Positions 24,521 through 33,376 of a stretch of DNA of 64,000 bases are shown here, piece after piece. A program made the position numbers and the translations under genes. Each line of letters opens with the position of its first letter. Positions within the stretch are counted from its first letter, which is position 1. Below the pieces are notes generated by a model, which worked only from the letters and a program-made list of their open reading frames with translations, was not told where the DNA came from and searched no databases. The stretch is from JAHJQZ01 sp963676075 (lineage in GTDB: Bacteria > Pseudomonadota > Alphaproteobacteria > Rhizobiales > Devosiaceae): contig CAXXNZ010000009.1 in assembly GCA_963676075.2 (NCBI GenBank), positions 56,400 through 120,399 of the forward strand. Reading direction: 5' to 3'.

Positions 24521-27370
24521 CTAGCCGAGATGGCTCAGGGCCGTGTTGAGGCGCTCCTTGCGGTCGAGGGCAGTCTGCTTGCGCTGCTTTTGCTCCTCGA
24601 TCACCTCTTCGGGCGCCTTGGCGACGAACTGCTCATTACCGAGCTTCTTGTCGATCTTGGCGATCTCGCCGTCGAGCTTGTCGATGTCCTTCTTGAGCCG
24701 CGCCTTTTCTGCGTCCAGGTCGATGACATCGCCGAGCGGCAGGGCGTGGATCGCCTCGCCAACGATGACCTGGGCCGAGTTGGCCGGCACGGCATCGGCG
24801 AAGGTGACGCCTTCGATGCGGGCCATGCGCTCGATGGCCGGCTGATGGGTGGCGGTGCGGCTGCGGGTCTGATCGCCGGCCTGGACGACGACTAACGGGA
24901 TTTTCGCGCCGGCCGGCACGTTCATTTCAGCCCGGACAGAACGAATACCCGAGATAACCGCAAGCAGCCATTCGAGCTCGGCGTCCGCTTCAGCATCGGC
25001 GAGGCTCAGAAGATCCGGCCATTCGGCATGCATGAGAAGCGTGTCGCGCGCCGGTCCGGTCTTGCCGGTTTCGGCCCAAAGCTCTTCGGTGACGAAGGGC
25101 ATGAACGGATGAAGGAGTTTGAGGATCTGGTCGAGAACGAAAGCGGCGGTTGCCTGCGTCTCGTCCTTGAGCGCGGCATCCTCACCGGTCAACGCTGGTT
25201 TGCTGAGTTCGAGATACCAGTCGCAGAACGTGCCCCAGACGAAGTCGTAGGCAGCGTTCGCCGCTTCGTTGAACTTCATATCCGTGATCGCCTGGGTCGT
25301 CTGAGCGATGGCACGTCCAGTGGCGCCGATGATCCAGCGGTTGAGCGGCTGGCTCACCGTCTTGGGATCGAATCCTTCGACCCGGAAGCACTCGTTCATC
25401 TCGAGGAAACGTGCCGCGTTCCAGATCTTGGTGACGAAGTTGCGGTAGCCCTCGACCCGGCTCATGGCGAGCTTGATGTCGCGGCCCTGCGCTGCCATGG
25501 CGGCCAGGGTGAAGCGCGTTGCATCGGCGCCGAACTGATCGACGAGCTTCAGCGGATCGATGACATTGCCCTTGGATTTGCTCATCTTCTGCCCCTTCTC
25601 GTCGCGGACGAGGGCGTGGACATAGACGGTGCCGAAGGGCTCCTGACCGGTGAATTCGAGGCCCATCATCATCATGCGGGCGACCCAGAAGAAGATGATG
25701 TCGAAGCCGGTGACGAGCGTCGAGGTCGGGTAATAGGTATCGAGTTGTGGCGTCTTGTCCGGCCACCCCAAGGTCGAGAACGGCCACAGCGCCGAGGAGA
25801 ACCATGTGTCGAGCACGTCCTCGTCGCGGGTGATCTCGACGGTCTTGCTATAGTGGGCATCGGCCTTTTTCTGCGCCTCTGCCTCGTCATGGGCGACAAA
25901 CACTTCGCCGTCCGGCCCGTACCAGGCAGGAATTTGGTGCCCCCACCAGAGCTGGCGCGAGATGCACCAGGGCTGAATGTTCTCCATCCAGTGGTAATAG
26001 GTGTTTTGCCAACCTTCGGGCACGAACTTGGTCCGCCCCTCGCGCACAGAAGCGATGGCGGGCTTGGCCAGCACGTCAGCCTTGACGAACCATTGGTCGG
26101 TCAGCATCGGCTCAATGACGACCTTGGAGCGATCGCCGAACGGCTGCATGATTTTCTTGTTCTCGACCAGTGGGCTGGCATTGCCCTCCTCGTCCGTCAC
26201 CATGACGGCGAGGCCTTCCTCGGTGATCGCCTCGATAACGCGCTGGCGCGCCACGAGACGGTCGAGACCGCGCAAGTCATCGGGCACGATGTTGAGCGCA
26301 CCGATCTTGGCGTCATCGAAATCCTCCCTGCCCTCGGCAATGGCCTGGGCCACCACCGCCGCCTCGGCATAGGGAACGCCATCGGCGCGCATAGATCCCT
26401 TGGTGTCGAGCAGCGCATAGAGCGGGATGTTGTTGCGGCGGGCGACTTCATAATCGTTGAAATCGTGGGCGCCGGTGATCTTGACCGCGCCCGAACCGAA
26501 ATTGGGATCCGGATACTCGTCTGTGATGATCGGGATGTAGCGCCGGTGTTCCTTCGGCCCGACCGGGATCTGCACCAGCTTGCCGACGATCGGCTTGTAG
26601 CGCTCGTCGGAGGGATGCACCGCCACCGCACCATCGCCGAGCATGGTCTCGGGACGCGTCGTGGCGATCGAGATGTAGTCGCGCACCTCGGAGAAGGTGA
26701 CGTTGCCGTCTTCGTCCTTTTCCTCATAGGTGTAGGTCTCGCCGCCGGCCAACGGGTACTTGAAGTGCCACATGTGGCCGTCGACCTCGATGTTCTCGAC
26801 TTCGAGGTCCGAGATCGCCGTCTCGAAATGCGGGTCCCAGTTCACCAAGCGCTTGGCGCGATAGATGAGATCCTTGTCGTAAAGCTCGACAAACACCTTG
26901 AGAACGGCCTTGGAAAGCCCCTCATCCATAGTGAAGCGTTCGCGGGACCAGTCGCAGGACGCCCCGAGGCGTCGCAACTGATTGAGGATGGTACCGCCAC
27001 TTTCCTCTTTCCAGGCCCAGACCTTCTCAAGGAACTTGTCACGGCCGATCTCGCGCCGACCTGGCTCCTGGGCCTCCATCATCTGGCGCTCGACCACCAT
27101 CTGGGTGGCGATGCCGGCATGGTCCATGCCCGGCTGCCAGAGCACGTTGTTGCCGAGCATGCGATTGTAGCGCACCAGCACGTCTTGCAGCGTGTTGTTG
27201 AGCGCGTGCCCGATATGCAGCGAACCGGTTACGTTGGGCGGCGGAATGACGATCGAAAATGCATCGGCCCCGGGCTTGGCGCCGGCGCCAGCGGCAAAGG
27301 CGTTCGCGTCCATCCAGGCTGCGTGAATTCGGGCTTCCACGGAAGTGGGTTCATAAGTCTTGTCGAGCAT
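24521..27370 (-). CDS. valS: Valine--tRNA ligase
   Basis: Class I synthetase charging tRNA-Val, with an editing domain that clears threonine. The 949-residue length is normal. HIGH is present in NVTGSLHIGHALN near residue 50 and KMSKS in QKMSKSKGNVIDP near residue 600. The C-terminal tail is the coiled-coil arm of ValRS (DLDAEKARLKKDIDKLDGEIAKIDKKL). popZ lies directly upstream on the same strand and a strong terminator follows. Confidence 0.97.
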   Translation of the reverse strand: MLDKTYEPTSVEARIHAAWMDANAFAAGAGAKPGADAFSIVIPPPNVTGSLHIGHALNNTLQDVLVRYNRMLGNNVLWQPGMDHAGIATQMVVERQMMEAQEPGRREIGRDKFLEKVWAWKEESGGTILNQLRRLGASCDWSRERFTMDEGLSKAVLKVFVELYDKDLIYRAKRLVNWDPHFETAISDLEVENIEVDGHMWHFKYPLAGGETYTYEEKDEDGNVTFSEVRDYISIATTRPETMLGDGAVAVHPSDERYKPIVGKLVQIPVGPKEHRRYIPIITDEYPDPNFGSGAVKITGAHDFNDYEVARRNNIPLYALLDTKGSMRADGVPYAEAAVVAQAIAEGREDFDDAKIGALNIVPDDLRGLDRLVARQRVIEAITEEGLAVMVTDEEGNASPLVENKKIMQPFGDRSKVVIEPMLTDQWFVKADVLAKPAIASVREGRTKFVPEGWQNTYYHWMENIQPWCISRQLWWGHQIPAWYGPDGEVFVAHDEAEAQKKADAHYSKTVEITRDEDVLDTWFSSALWPFSTLGWPDKTPQLDTYYPTSTLVTGFDIIFFWVARMMMMGLEFTGQEPFGTVYVHALVRDEKGQKMSKSKGNVIDPLKLVDQFGADATRFTLAAMAAQGRDIKLAMSRVEGYRNFVTKIWNAARFLEMNECFRVEGFDPKTVSQPLNRWIIGATGRAIAQTTQAITDMKFNEAANAAYDFVWGTFCDWYLELSKPALTGEDAALKDETQATAAFVLDQILKLLHPFMPFVTEELWAETGKTGPARDTLLMHAEWPDLLSLADAEADAELEWLLAVISGIRSVRAEMNVPAGAKIPLVVVQAGDQTRSRTATHQPAIERMARIEGVTFADAVPANSAQVIVGEAIHALPLGDVIDLDAEKARLKKDIDKLDGEIAKIDKKLGNEQFVAKAPEEVIEEQKQRKQTALDRKERLNTALSHLG

Positions 27371-27397
27371 GCGGACTCCGCGCCTTCAACAATGAGA

Positions 27398-27418
27398 GCC
27401 CGCCGGGAGACGGCGGGC
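27398..27418 (-). terminator. GC-rich hairpin after popZ
   Basis: GCCCGCCG (27398-27405) pairs with CGGCGGGC (27411-27418) around a five-base loop, between the popZ stop and the valS start. There is no clear T-run, so it may weaken rather than end transcription into valS. Confidence 0.4.
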
Positions 27419-27503
27419 GAATTGCAACTGTTTGAGGTGTAAAGCCGGGTGCGGGCGCGAAGTCAACCGTCGGTACGCCGCAGGGGCGGAAGCTGCCCTG
27501 CCG

Positions 27504-28184
27504 TCAGCGCCCGCCGCGCGAAACCCGCTCGATCTCGCGTTCGACCAGCCGCTCGACGATCGAGGGCAGATTTTCGTCGAGCCAAGCCTTCAGCATCGGC
27601 CGCAAAAGCTCCTTGACGACGCCCTCGATGGTCTGGCCACCGGCCCCAAGAGACAGCACGCCAAGCTTGGAAAACGCGTCGCTGGCGGCAGCCTCGGCGG
27701 TCTCGTTGAGCAGGTGTTCGGTCAGGTCGGACGACAGCTCGGGATCGGGCATCGAACTCATCGGCTCGGGCGCGGGTTCAGGCTCAGGTTCGGGCACCGG
27801 CTCGGGTTCCGGTTCAGGCTCAACGTCGAATTCCGCCAGTTCGGAGACGAATGCAATGTCCTCGGGCGAAGACAGATCCTCGTCCACTGCCACGTCGTCA
27901 TCATTGGCGGTCTCGGAATCTGCGACCACCTGATCGAGGGAAAGCGCCAGTGCTTCGATGTCTTCCTCGGAGGCTTCAGGCTCCTCTGGGATATCCGGCG
28001 TTTCCTCTGCGGCTTCCTCTTCGAGAAAGGCATCAAAGGACGGGATTTCCTCTTCCTGCGGCTCATCCGAAATGTCGACGGGCCCGCCGGCGCCGGAGTT
28101 CGCCGCATCGTCGTCGGCAATGATCTGCCTGATGGAAGATAGGATTTCGTCCATCGAGGGCTCTTTCGCCGCGGGCTTGTTCAT
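27504..28184 (-). CDS. popZ: Cell pole-organizing protein PopZ (DUF2497)
   Basis: Polar scaffold that anchors chromosome origins and recruits signalling proteins in Alphaproteobacteria. From the ATG at 28184 it has 226 residues: an N-terminal helix PSMDEILSSIRQIIADDD (about 10-27), a long acidic Pro/Glu-rich disordered middle (including EPEPEPEPVPEPEPEP), and a C-terminal oligomerisation region LRPMLKAWLDENLPSIVERL. All three parts match PopZ. The upstream neighbours are tolC and a Pcm-like gene, and valS follows, as in other members of the class. A perfect TTAA-N7-TTAA site lies 161 bp upstream of the start. Confidence 0.92.
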   Translation of the reverse strand: MNKPAAKEPSMDEILSSIRQIIADDDAANSGAGGPVDISDEPQEEEIPSFDAFLEEEAAEETPDIPEEPEASEEDIEALALSLDQVVADSETANDDDVAVDEDLSSPEDIAFVSELAEFDVEPEPEPEPVPEPEPEPAPEPMSSMPDPELSSDLTEHLLNETAEAAASDAFSKLGVLSLGAGGQTIEGVVKELLRPMLKAWLDENLPSIVERLVEREIERVSRGGR

Positions 28185-28344
28185 TCCTGCCTCACTGTAC
28201 TCGCCGCAAAACCGGATCGCACCGGCTGCCACACACTGCTGCCCAAGACCACCAGAAAACGCATGCACCCGCGCAAAGCCGGTTGCTTTTCTTGCCGCCT
28301 GGCGTCCGCAAACTCCAGCTCGATCAGGCGCAAGCCTGATTCGC

Positions 28345-28359
28345 TTAACACTAGTTTAA
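28345..28359. promoter_or_regulatory. Perfect CtrA-type site upstream of popZ
   Basis: TTAACACTAGTTTAA fits TTAA-N7-TTAA exactly, the full binding site of the cell-cycle regulator CtrA in Alphaproteobacteria. It lies in the 261-bp gap between tolC and popZ, 161 bp from the popZ start. Binding is inferred from the match only. Confidence 0.6.
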
Positions 28360-28445
28360 TGTAGCTTTGGCGCAAGCCCAGCACCCTTGGTGCAGGTTTG
28401 CACGCTTTTGATGCGCCGCGTAATCCCGGCCGACCAAACCAACAG

Positions 28446-29825
28446 CTAGTTGGGGATGGCGCGCAAATCCTGCCAGACGTCCTCGACCTTGGCGCGATAT
28501 GCGTCCGGAGACCGAATTTCCACCGGCAGGCCAAGGTCGGTCGCGGACATGCGCCCGACTGCCGACAACAACGACAGAGCGGCGATGAAGCGTCCGGATT
28601 CGGCGTTAATGCGGGTGATCTGCACGTCGGTCAGGTTCGATTTTGCATTGAGCACATCGAGCTGGGTCTTCTGGCCGACACCGAACTCCTCGGTCGTCGC
28701 ATCGAGCACCTTCTGGGTGGCATTCTCGGCGGCTTTCACGGCAGCAATGGTCGCAGCGCTGGTCTTGAGCGACGACCATGCCTGCGCGATCGACGCGCGG
28801 ATCATGTTGTTGGTCGATTTCGCCGTCATCTCGGCGTTAATCTGGGAAAGGTTCTTGGCACGGGCGTTCGCACCGAGCGCGCCACCCGAATAAATCGGCA
28901 CCGACAGCTTCAACTGGATGGAAGCGCTGGAGGAACTGGAACCGCCGCCGTTTGCCCACGACTCGTCAAACTTCAACGCGCCCGAGGTCGACAGCTTGGG
29001 TCCAAAGGCCGCCTGCGCCGCATCGGCATTGGCCTTGGCGGCACGCACCGAAGCTTCGGCGGCACGCAGTCCGGGATGGTTGACCTGCGCCAGTTTGACC
29101 GCCGCCTCGACCGAGGTTGGCAGCATGCTCTCGAACGGGAAGGTGAAGCTCAAATTCTTGGGCGCATGGCCGACATAGCGAATGTAGTTGGCCTCGGCGA
29201 CAGCGAGCGAACTGGCAGCGCTCTGCTGATTGGCCAGGGCCTGGGCCAGCTGGGCTTGAGCCTGGGCAACCTCGGTCTGGGTACCTTCGCCAACATTGAG
29301 CCGGTCATCGGCAGCTCGGACCTGAGCCTGATAGTAGTCGACGGCATCCTGGCGCAAAGCCAGGATTCTGGAATTGACCACGAAATCAACATAGGCCCGC
29401 GCAGCTGAGAGCAGAACAGTTTGCTCCGTGTTGCGGGACGATTCGATTGCCGCCTCGGCCTGGGCGCGGGCGGCCTCGACGTTGGCATCTGTTGCACCGT
29501 TGTCGAACAGGGTCTGGCTATAGCCGAGGCTGACTGACCCCGATGCGCCGCTACTGGTTGCGCCTGTGGGGTTCAGGCCAGAGGTTGTATTCGTTGCGCT
29601 TGCCCCCAGCGTCCCATCCAATCCGAGGTTCGGCATCAGGCCGGCCTTTGCGGCGACGATTCCCTCTGCCGCAGATTGCGCAGCAATGGAGGAGGCAAGA
29701 ATCTCGGGGTTGTTGGTGTAGGCACTCGCCAGAGCTGAAATAAGCGATTCTGCGGACGCGGACGAAACCGCCAGCCCGGACATCAGCGCCAGCGCGGTGA
29801 CCCGCGCAAATCGCTGTAACTTCAT
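28446..29825 (-). CDS. tolC: TolC family outer membrane channel protein
   Basis: Outer-membrane exit duct used by type I secretion and RND efflux systems. The ATG at 29825 gives 459 residues with a signal peptide (MKLQRFARVTALALMSGLAVSSASA) and two OEP repeats typical of the family: SLGYSQTLFDNGATDANVEAAR in the first half and LSVPIYSGGALGANARAKN in the second. FGVGQKTQLDVLNAKSNL is the characteristic helix. No transporter gene is adjacent, so partners are encoded elsewhere. Confidence 0.9.
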   Translation of the reverse strand: MKLQRFARVTALALMSGLAVSSASAESLISALASAYTNNPEILASSIAAQSAAEGIVAAKAGLMPNLGLDGTLGASATNTTSGLNPTGATSSGASGSVSLGYSQTLFDNGATDANVEAARAQAEAAIESSRNTEQTVLLSAARAYVDFVVNSRILALRQDAVDYYQAQVRAADDRLNVGEGTQTEVAQAQAQLAQALANQQSAASSLAVAEANYIRYVGHAPKNLSFTFPFESMLPTSVEAAVKLAQVNHPGLRAAEASVRAAKANADAAQAAFGPKLSTSGALKFDESWANGGGSSSSSASIQLKLSVPIYSGGALGANARAKNLSQINAEMTAKSTNNMIRASIAQAWSSLKTSAATIAAVKAAENATQKVLDATTEEFGVGQKTQLDVLNAKSNLTDVQITRINAESGRFIAALSLLSAVGRMSATDLGLPVEIRSPDAYRAKVEDVWQDLRAIPN

Positions 29826-29990
29826 GGTGTGTGCCTCCGAGAACGCCAACTGACCGGTAACGTAGGACGGGCCAGCCCTGTCTACAATGCTAGCTGAGGA
29901 TTAGCAGATTATTAGGGATGTGTCGTGACGATCAAGCAACACTTGCCGCCTGAGACGGGTTTTGCGTCATATTGTCCAACGGTCTCGGCG

Positions 29991-30650
29991 CTAAAGCGCA
30001 AAGGCGACCGGCTTGGCGAAGGCTTCGAGCCGCGGGAGACCGAGATCGAATGCCTCGTGCCGGGTTACTTTCCCATCCGTCTTGATGAACAGGGTCGCGA
30101 CTGAGGTCGGCCCGTGAACGGTTCCGACGACCAACCGTCCACCTTCCTTGAGCTGGTTGAAAAGCGCAGGAGAAACGGCATCAACGGCACCGCCGATGAG
30201 GATCACGTCAAAAGGCGCTTCTGAGGGCACGCCGTCTCTCAGGTCTCCACGCAGAACCGCGGCATTGCCGATCTCCAACGCAGTCAGATTGGCATCGGCG
30301 GCGGCAACCAGGTCGTCATCATCCTCAAGGGCGACGACCGCGCTGGCGATTCCGGCGAGTACGGCTGTCGAGTACCCCGTTCCACAGGCAATATCGAGCA
30401 CGACGTCGTCGCGAGTGATGGCGCCAAGCTGGGCCAGCAGCGCAAAACTGACCGGCTCCGGCATGACACGGCGGCTGGCACCGGCAAATTCATGGCGCAT
30501 GTCGGAGTAGGCCAGCCCCATCCGCTCCGCTGGCACGAAGCGTTCGCGCGGCACATTGAGCATGGCGGAGATCAGGTCATGATCGTTGACCTCACGGGTG
30601 CGCAGCTGGGTTTCGACCATGAGCAGGCGCGCTTGGGCATAATCAGGCAT
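29991..30650 (-). CDS. Divergent protein-L-isoaspartate O-methyltransferase-like protein
   Basis: SAM-dependent methyltransferase fold of 219 residues from the ATG at 30650. MVETQLRTREVNDHDLISAM and ERFVPAERMGLAYSD match the Pcm family in Alphaproteobacteria, and motif I is LDIACGTGYSTAVLAG. The canonical GxGQTISxP loop is replaced by SRRVMPEPVSFALL, so isoaspartate repair activity is doubtful; a different acceptor is possible. It is conserved next to tolC in relatives. The upstream extension of the frame runs through tRNA-Cys and was rejected. Confidence 0.82.
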   Translation of the reverse strand: MPDYAQARLLMVETQLRTREVNDHDLISAMLNVPRERFVPAERMGLAYSDMRHEFAGASRRVMPEPVSFALLAQLGAITRDDVVLDIACGTGYSTAVLAGIASAVVALEDDDDLVAAADANLTALEIGNAAVLRGDLRDGVPSEAPFDVILIGGAVDAVSPALFNQLKEGGRLVVGTVHGPTSVATLFIKTDGKVTRHEAFDLGLPRLEAFAKPVAFAL

Positions 30651-30757
30651 GCGTCTTGTTCCCTTGTTCCCTCTTGCGCAGGACGCGCGTTTTCCGTTGG
30701 CTGGAATAATCGCGCCAAACGCGGAGCGCAAGCAACAGATTAACGCGAAGGGAGATA

Positions 30758-30831
30758 TGGAGGCCACGTCCGGAATCGAACCGGAGTACACGGATTTGCA
30801 ATCCGCTGCGTAACCACTCCGCCACGTGGCC
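30758..30831 (-). tRNA. tRNA-Cys (GCA)
   Basis: A 74-nt cloverleaf on the minus strand, CCA encoded. Acceptor GGCCACG pairs with CGTGGCC, the T-arm reads GGTTCGATTCC, and the anticodon loop in GGATTGCAAATCC gives GCA. It lies between the Pcm-like gene and tRNA-Asn. Confidence 0.95.
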
Positions 30832-31014
30832 TTCAAGGACGAGCTAGCTATACGAAACGTCTCTATTGCGCAAGCAGTTGGCGCCAACGAATGCGTGGAT
30901 ATGGCCGAACCGCTTGCTGGACGCCCAGCCCCGGGTCCGACCACCGCGAAGCATCACGCCGCATACCCCCGCAGGGCATCAAGCATATCGATGTCAGCGA
31001 ATTTCGTGGAAAAA

Positions 31015-31090
31015 TGGCTCCCCGGGCCGGACTCGAACCAGCGACAAGTCGGTTAACAGCCGACTGCTCTACCAACTGAGCTACCGGGGA
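31015..31090 (-). tRNA. tRNA-Asn (GTT)
   Basis: A 76-nt cloverleaf on the minus strand, CCA encoded. Acceptor TCCCCGG pairs with CCGGGGA, the D-arm reads TAGCTCAGTTGGTAGAGCA, and the anticodon in CGGCTGTTAACCG is GTT. It is 183 bp from tRNA-Cys, same strand. Confidence 0.95.
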
Positions 31091-31203
31091 ACACGTGGTG
31101 TCCACGAATGGAGCGTCCGTTTAGCGGGTTTGCCCGGCTTTGCCAAGACCCGATTGAGCAATTTTGACGTCGAGTTTGTCGCGCCGGGCAACGGATCGGT
31201 CAT

Positions 31204-31836
31204 TCAGGGGCGCGCGGCCCCCGAATTGCGGCGGTCACGCGCCAGCGCAACAAGGTTGGACAACGTATTGATGCCCTCGAACGGGTTGGACGAAAACGCA
31301 GCGGAAAAATCGACATCGCGCCGATTCTCCTGTGACATGAGTCGGTGCGGCCCCCTGCCCTGCGGCTGTCCATCGAGCGCATCCATGCGTGCCAGCAGGG
31401 CGGAAAAACGCCAAAGTGCGTTGGGCGGGTAGGACTGGCCGGAATAGCTTGGGAAAACCACGTCGATTCCCGGCGCCATCGCAGCCATGAGCGCCTCCGG
31501 CAGCGAAGGCGGCAGGTTCGGACAGTCGCCGGCCACGCTTATCAGCCAATCCGGCGCGCCCGTTTCGCGCAGATAGGACGCAGCGGCGAACAGGCCGGCA
31601 AGAGGACCTTGCGACGGGCCCGGTGGGTCCGGAACAAGAGCATCAACGTCAAATCCGGCGAAGCGTTCCGGGGCAATTGCCCCTGTGGAAATCAAAATCG
31701 GCGTAGCGTGGCGTCCGAGCAGCTCCAGTGTCGATTTGAGAATCGGATCGCCATCAACGCGGACAAGCGGTTTGACCACGCCGCCGAGGCGGCTGCCGAG
31801 ACCGCCACAAATGATGACCGCAGCAGTACTCTTCAT
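31204..31836 (-). CDS. mobA: Molybdenum cofactor guanylyltransferase
   Basis: Adds GMP to molybdopterin to make the dinucleotide cofactor of DMSO-reductase-type enzymes. From the ATG at 31836 it has 210 residues with the nucleotide-binding loop CGGLGSRLGG (about 11-20) and a Lys shortly after (KPLVRVDG), PDPPGPSQGPLAGL, and the metal-binding VAGDCPNLP. It is somewhat short and its C-terminus is divergent, so a related nucleotidyltransferase is possible. Divergent from the unknown gene at 31960 with a CtrA-type site in the gap. Confidence 0.8.
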   Translation of the reverse strand: MKSTAAVIICGGLGSRLGGVVKPLVRVDGDPILKSTLELLGRHATPILISTGAIAPERFAGFDVDALVPDPPGPSQGPLAGLFAAASYLRETGAPDWLISVAGDCPNLPPSLPEALMAAMAPGIDVVFPSYSGQSYPPNALWRFSALLARMDALDGQPQGRGPHRLMSQENRRDVDFSAAFSSNPFEGINTLSNLVALARDRRNSGAARP

Positions 31837-31879
31837 CACGCCGACAGCCTCATACAAACAAACCTCACACGAACAAACA

Positions 31880-31894
31880 TTAACGAGACCTTAA
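31880..31894. promoter_or_regulatory. Perfect CtrA-type site between mobA and the unknown gene
   Basis: TTAACGAGACCTTAA is an exact TTAA-N7-TTAA match. It is 65 bp upstream of the TTG start at 31960 and 43 bp from the mobA ATG on the other side. The distance suits activation of the rightward gene. Confidence 0.6.
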
Positions 31895-31959
31895 CCGGGA
31901 ATCGCACATGGTGGCAGCTGGAAAGTCAGCCACAAAGGCCCCTAAAGGAGCACCGGCAG

Positions 31960-32730
31960 TTGGCTATCGGCAGCATTGGCGGTTCATCCCGCAATAGCTT
32001 TGGCAGCAGCTCGAGCAAGGCTTCGCAGCTGTTTGGAAACGGCAATGGCGGCGGCGGGGCAAGTCTGTTCCAGACCGCGGCAAATGCCTCGTCCGGCCTC
32101 ACTGTCGATACCAAACAGCTGATCACCAAGGGTCTTCAGGACCAGATCGACCGGTTGCAGGGCTATCGCACCAACCTGTCGGTGGCTGAAAAGCAGAAAC
32201 TGGCCGATTACCAGAAGAAGATCACCGACATCAACCAATTGGCAAGCACGCGGATCCTGACGAATATCGAAAAAGCAGATCGCGCCGAGGCTTATGTCGA
32301 ATCCTACAAAATCCTCGGCAAAGAGTATGTCGACTACAGCGATGATGCAGTCGTCACCAAAACCGCCGCGGCGCTCAAGGATCTGATTGCCAGCAAGCCC
32401 AAAGGCGCCGAGGCCGCTCGTCTGGAACGCTTGCAGGTCGCCTTTAATGGTCTGACCGATCAGGCGGACAAGGCCGAGGGTGACACTCCCAAATATCTCG
32501 CGTCACAGATTCTGTCACTCAGCCGGCAAATCAATCAGCTCACCGCGCCGCGTAAGATTTCCTCGCTGTCGGTGGCCGAACGCCGACAGCACGACGCACT
32601 GGTCGACAAGATCAACGAGCATGTCGGCTATGAGTATGAGTTGAACAGCACCAAGAAGCTCAAGATCGAGCAACTGCAGGCGACGATCAACGCCGTCAAT
32701 TCCGGCTCGACCGGCGCACTCTATATCTGA
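31960..32730 (+). CDS. Unrecognised Ser/Gly-rich helical protein, TTG start
   Basis: I do not recognise this family. The frame is open from 31345, but the only start with a ribosome-binding site (AAAGGAG at 31944-31950) is TTG at 31960, giving 256 residues. Residues 1-50 are rich in Ser, Gly and Asn (GGSSRNSFGSSSSK, GNGNGGGGAS); the rest is mostly helical and charged, with likely coiled-coil stretches around LTVDTKQLITKGLQDQIDRL and KLKIEQLQATINAV. There is no signal peptide, membrane segment or cysteine. It ends GSTGALYI. The pattern (Ser/Gly head, helical body) recalls exported surface or flagellar proteins. A CtrA-type site lies 65 bp upstream. Codon use resembles its neighbours. Confidence 0.75.
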   Translation: MAIGSIGGSSRNSFGSSSSKASQLFGNGNGGGGASLFQTAANASSGLTVDTKQLITKGLQDQIDRLQGYRTNLSVAEKQKLADYQKKITDINQLASTRILTNIEKADRAEAYVESYKILGKEYVDYSDDAVVTKTAAALKDLIASKPKGAEAARLERLQVAFNGLTDQADKAEGDTPKYLASQILSLSRQINQLTAPRKISSLSVAERRQHDALVDKINEHVGYEYELNSTKKLKIEQLQATINAVNSGSTGALYI

Positions 32731-32965
32731 GCCTTCTCGCAAAGCGGAACCGGCTCATCACCAAACGGCTTTTTGTTCAATTCGCGCCGTTTCGGAAGTC
32801 GTTTATCAATACGCCCGCGCTATCGTGGCATGATCCGTTCTGAGGGGAACGCCATCATGTCACGCAAGCACGTGATGCTCTGCACCATCTTCGTCCGCAG
32901 CCGCATAGAGACATACTGGTCGTCGCTGACGCCCGGCAACGGCCCAAAGCGCCTGTAAATCGGTC

Positions 32966-33376
32966 TCAGGCTGCGGTCTGCTCAAGTTCGATAAGGGTGC
33001 CGTCAAAGTCCTTGGGATGAAGGAACAAAACCGGCAGCCCGTGTGCGCCGATCTTCGGATTGCCGTCGCCGAGAATGCGCGCGCCCTGCGCCTTGAGCGC
33101 ACTTGCAGCTTCGGCGATGTCCGACACCTCGTAGCAGACATGATGCATGCCGCCATCCGGATGGCGCTGCAGATAAGCAGCGATCGGCGAGTTGTCACCC
33201 AACGGATGCAGCAGTTCCACCTTTGTGTTGTCGAGCGCGACGAACACCACCCTCACCCCATGCTCGGGCAGGTCCTGCGGCGCCGACACTGAAGCGCCAA
33301 GCGCATCGCGATAGCGTGCCACAGCCCTGTCGAGATCGGGCACGGCGATGGCAACGTGGTTGAGACGGCCGATCAT
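32966..33376 (-). CDS. mce: Methylmalonyl-CoA epimerase
   Basis: Interconverts (S)- and (R)-methylmalonyl-CoA between propionyl-CoA carboxylase and the mutase. The 136-residue vicinal-oxygen-chelate protein has metal ligands in LNHVAIAV (His7), MHHVCYEV and IELEQ. Its ATG overlaps the mutase stop by 4 bp, so the two are translationally coupled. Length and motifs are normal for the family. Confidence 0.93.
   Translation of the reverse strand: MIGRLNHVAIAVPDLDRAVARYRDALGASVSAPQDLPEHGVRVVFVALDNTKVELLHPLGDNSPIAAYLQRHPDGGMHHVCYEVSDIAEAASALKAQGARILGDGNPKIGAHGLPVLFLHPKDFDGTLIELEQTAA

Noticed and set aside
25028..27442. Open frame of 804 codons antisense to valS
   Set aside because: High-GC codon bias leaves the opposite strand open; the translated sequence has no domain, and valS on the other strand is unambiguous.
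27770..27830. Short tandem GGTTC/CGGGC-type repeat
   Set aside because: It is the coding repeat for the Pro/Glu-rich linker of PopZ, not a separate repeat element or CRISPR.
32773..32958. A 61-codon frame between the unknown gene and the epimerase gene
   Set aside because: No ribosome-binding site, no recognisable composition or motif.
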